A DNA stretch of 64,000 nt, from NCBI GenBank assembly GCA_038503075.1, contig JBCAML010000011.1:434001-498000 (forward strand), given 5' to 3'. Below, one piece after another: positions 62,965 through 64,000 of the stretch. Position 1 is the stretch's first letter. Each line of letters opens with the position of its first letter. This stretch comes from Gyromitra esculenta (taxonomy: Eukaryota; Ascomycota; Pezizomycetes; Pezizales; Discinaceae). Made by a program: the position numbers and the translations under genes. A model generated the notes under the pieces. That model did no database searches. It was given only the letters and a program-made list of their open reading frames with translations, and was not told the origin of the DNA.

Positions 62965-64000
62965 ATGAGTTCCCCCGTCGATCCCTCCTCCAGCACGGAA
63001 GGAGCCGCCGTCGCAGTTTCAGGCTTCCCCACTAAGGAAGCCTTTGCCAAAGCTTACAGAGATGACCCAGTTGAGCTGTACAATCAACTTCGAGAATTAA
63101 ACCAGAGCCTGGAGGACCAAATAAGCATCCTTCAAGATAACGAGAAGGACGCTGAAGTAAAACTCAGCACAGCTCAAATTCAGATCGACAATGCCCTCCG
63201 ACACGCTACACAACAGGATCAAAGGGTTACTGAAGCAGCCAACCTCATCGCTAGACTCCGCCAAGAGCGAAACGAAGCCCGCGCGAACCTCTCAGTTCCC
63301 CCGGCCCCACCAAACCTCACCGCTACTCCCCCACCGCCGGCATCTTCTACCCACCGCTCCGAACGTATGCCAGATCCAGAGAAATTCGACGGATCTAGAG
63401 TTAAACTCCCCGGATTCATCCTCCAGCTTCGTTCGAAACTCGCTGTTAACAGAGACCGATTCGCGGATGAGAATACCATGATTCTCTACACAATTAACCG
63501 TCTGGAAGGAGCAGCCTTAGAACAAGTTCGACACACAGTCCTTCCCTCTGGCCTCACCACCTGGACCAGTGCAGCCGCTCTCATTGCCGCGTTAGAAACT
63601 GCCTTCGGAGACCCCGATCCCACCGGTACCGCACGAAGGGAACTTCATCAGCTCCGTCAAGGAAAACGAGACTTCTCTGCTTACTTGGCTGACTTCCAAC
63701 GCATCATGGGCCAACTCAACTTCGACGAAAATTCGAAGATGGACGCCTTGGAGCACGGAATGTCAGAAGAGTTGAAAGAAGCCATGGTATTTGCCACTGC
63801 CGTCCCTACCAACCTCGGGGAAATGATCACCACCCTCACCCGCCTAGACAATCGCATCCGAGCCCGAAGAGCCGAAAAACGAGGCAATACAAGAGACAAT
63901 ATGGGACAATTCAGCTCTCAAGCGATGACCCCCTTTGTCCCTGCCTCATCATTCGTACCAGGCGGCCTTGCCCCAATGGATCTTTCCTTCGGAAGAACCA
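62965..64000 (+). CDS. Ty3/gypsy retrotransposon Gag (partial, runs off the window)
   Basis: An uninterrupted frame from ATG at 62965 to the window end (345 codons so far). Order: a short Ser-rich start, a predicted coiled coil (ELYNQLRELNQSLEDQIS, then QDQRVTEAANLIARLRQERN), a Pro-rich linker, and the retrotransposon gag domain, beginning PDPEKFDGSRVKLPGFILQL, with YTINRLEGAALEQVR, ALETAFGDPDP, ELHQLRQGKRDFSAYLADF and LDNRIRARRAEKRG. The C-terminal part PMDLSFGR is the usual lead-in to the zinc knuckle, expected just past 64000. No stop or frameshift is seen, so the element may be young; protease, RT, RNase H and integrase would lie to the right. Confidence 0.9.
   Translation, partial: MSSPVDPSSSTEGAAVAVSGFPTKEAFAKAYRDDPVELYNQLRELNQSLEDQISILQDNEKDAEVKLSTAQIQIDNALRHATQQDQRVTEAANLIARLRQERNEARANLSVPPAPPNLTATPPPPASSTHRSERMPDPEKFDGSRVKLPGFILQLRSKLAVNRDRFADENTMILYTINRLEGAALEQVRHTVLPSGLTTWTSAAALIAALETAFGDPDPTGTARRELHQLRQGKRDFSAYLADFQRIMGQLNFDENSKMDALEHGMSEELKEAMVFATAVPTNLGEMITTLTRLDNRIRARRAEKRGNTRDNMGQFSSQAMTPFVPASSFVPGGLAPMDLSFGRT

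Overview
The window is nuclear DNA of a filamentous ascomycete (Pezizomycotina). The evidence is short spliceosomal introns of about 50-110 bp with GT..AG borders in nearly every gene, a white-collar blue-light receptor, a fluffy-like Zn2Cys6 regulator, an Argonaute, and fungal versions of housekeeping genes. Genes sit singly or as divergent pairs. They are separated by long gene-poor stretches that hold decayed transposons, miniature inverted-repeat elements and simple repeats. I cannot fix the order or genus. The long repeat-bearing spacers would suit a repeat-rich lineage such as Pezizomycetes, but that is a guess.

Layout, left to right. 1-3327: no gene. 3328-6625 (-): white collar 1 with LOV, PAS and GATA zinc finger, with a long G-rich upstream region. 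9179-11973 (-): group II PLP decarboxylase. 12856-15439 (-): Nop9-type Pumilio protein. 15440-19467: spacer with a 174-bp TA-flanked MITE. 19468-21018 (+): Ras-like GTPase. 21551-22708 (-) and 22988-23876 (+): quinolinate phosphoribosyltransferase and Vps28, sharing a 279-bp divergent promoter. 23877-27740: spacer with a 420-bp hAT-type MITE (perfect 8-bp target duplication), a second TA-type MITE of 291 bp and a fold-back repeat. 27741-29330 (-): CaM kinase. 29814-33080 (-): Argonaute, with two G-rich tandem repeats upstream. 36666-37803 (-): fluffy-like transcription factor. 40119-42367 (+): Sds23. 43094-44378 (+): mitochondrial ribosomal protein uS2m. 44618-45791 (-): Ymc1-like mitochondrial carrier. 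45792-53438: 7.6-kb gene desert with diverged repeats. 53439-55062 (-) and 56318-58882 (+): pyruvate dehydrogenase E1-beta and the Mpe1 cleavage/polyadenylation factor, divergent. 59631-61590 (-): decayed non-LTR retrotransposon. About 61890-64000 (+): 5' part of a Ty3/gypsy retrotransposon whose gag is open to the window edge.

There is no operon logic or biosynthetic cluster here. Links between genes are by theme only: light and calcium signalling (WC-1, CaM kinase, Ras, Sds23), mitochondrial function (uS2m, Ymc1, PDH E1-beta), RNA metabolism (Nop9, Mpe1, Argonaute), and genome defence next to transposon remnants. Exon joins were checked by reading-frame arithmetic for wc-1, ras, QPRT, Vps28, the Zn2Cys6 gene, Sds23, uS2m, the carrier and Mpe1; each sums to a multiple of three. 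I found no clearly new biological system. The best leads are three non-autonomous DNA-transposon families with exact ends, three coding micro-exons (12, 16 and 19 nt), and unusual promoter and low-complexity repeats in wc-1, Argonaute and Mpe1.
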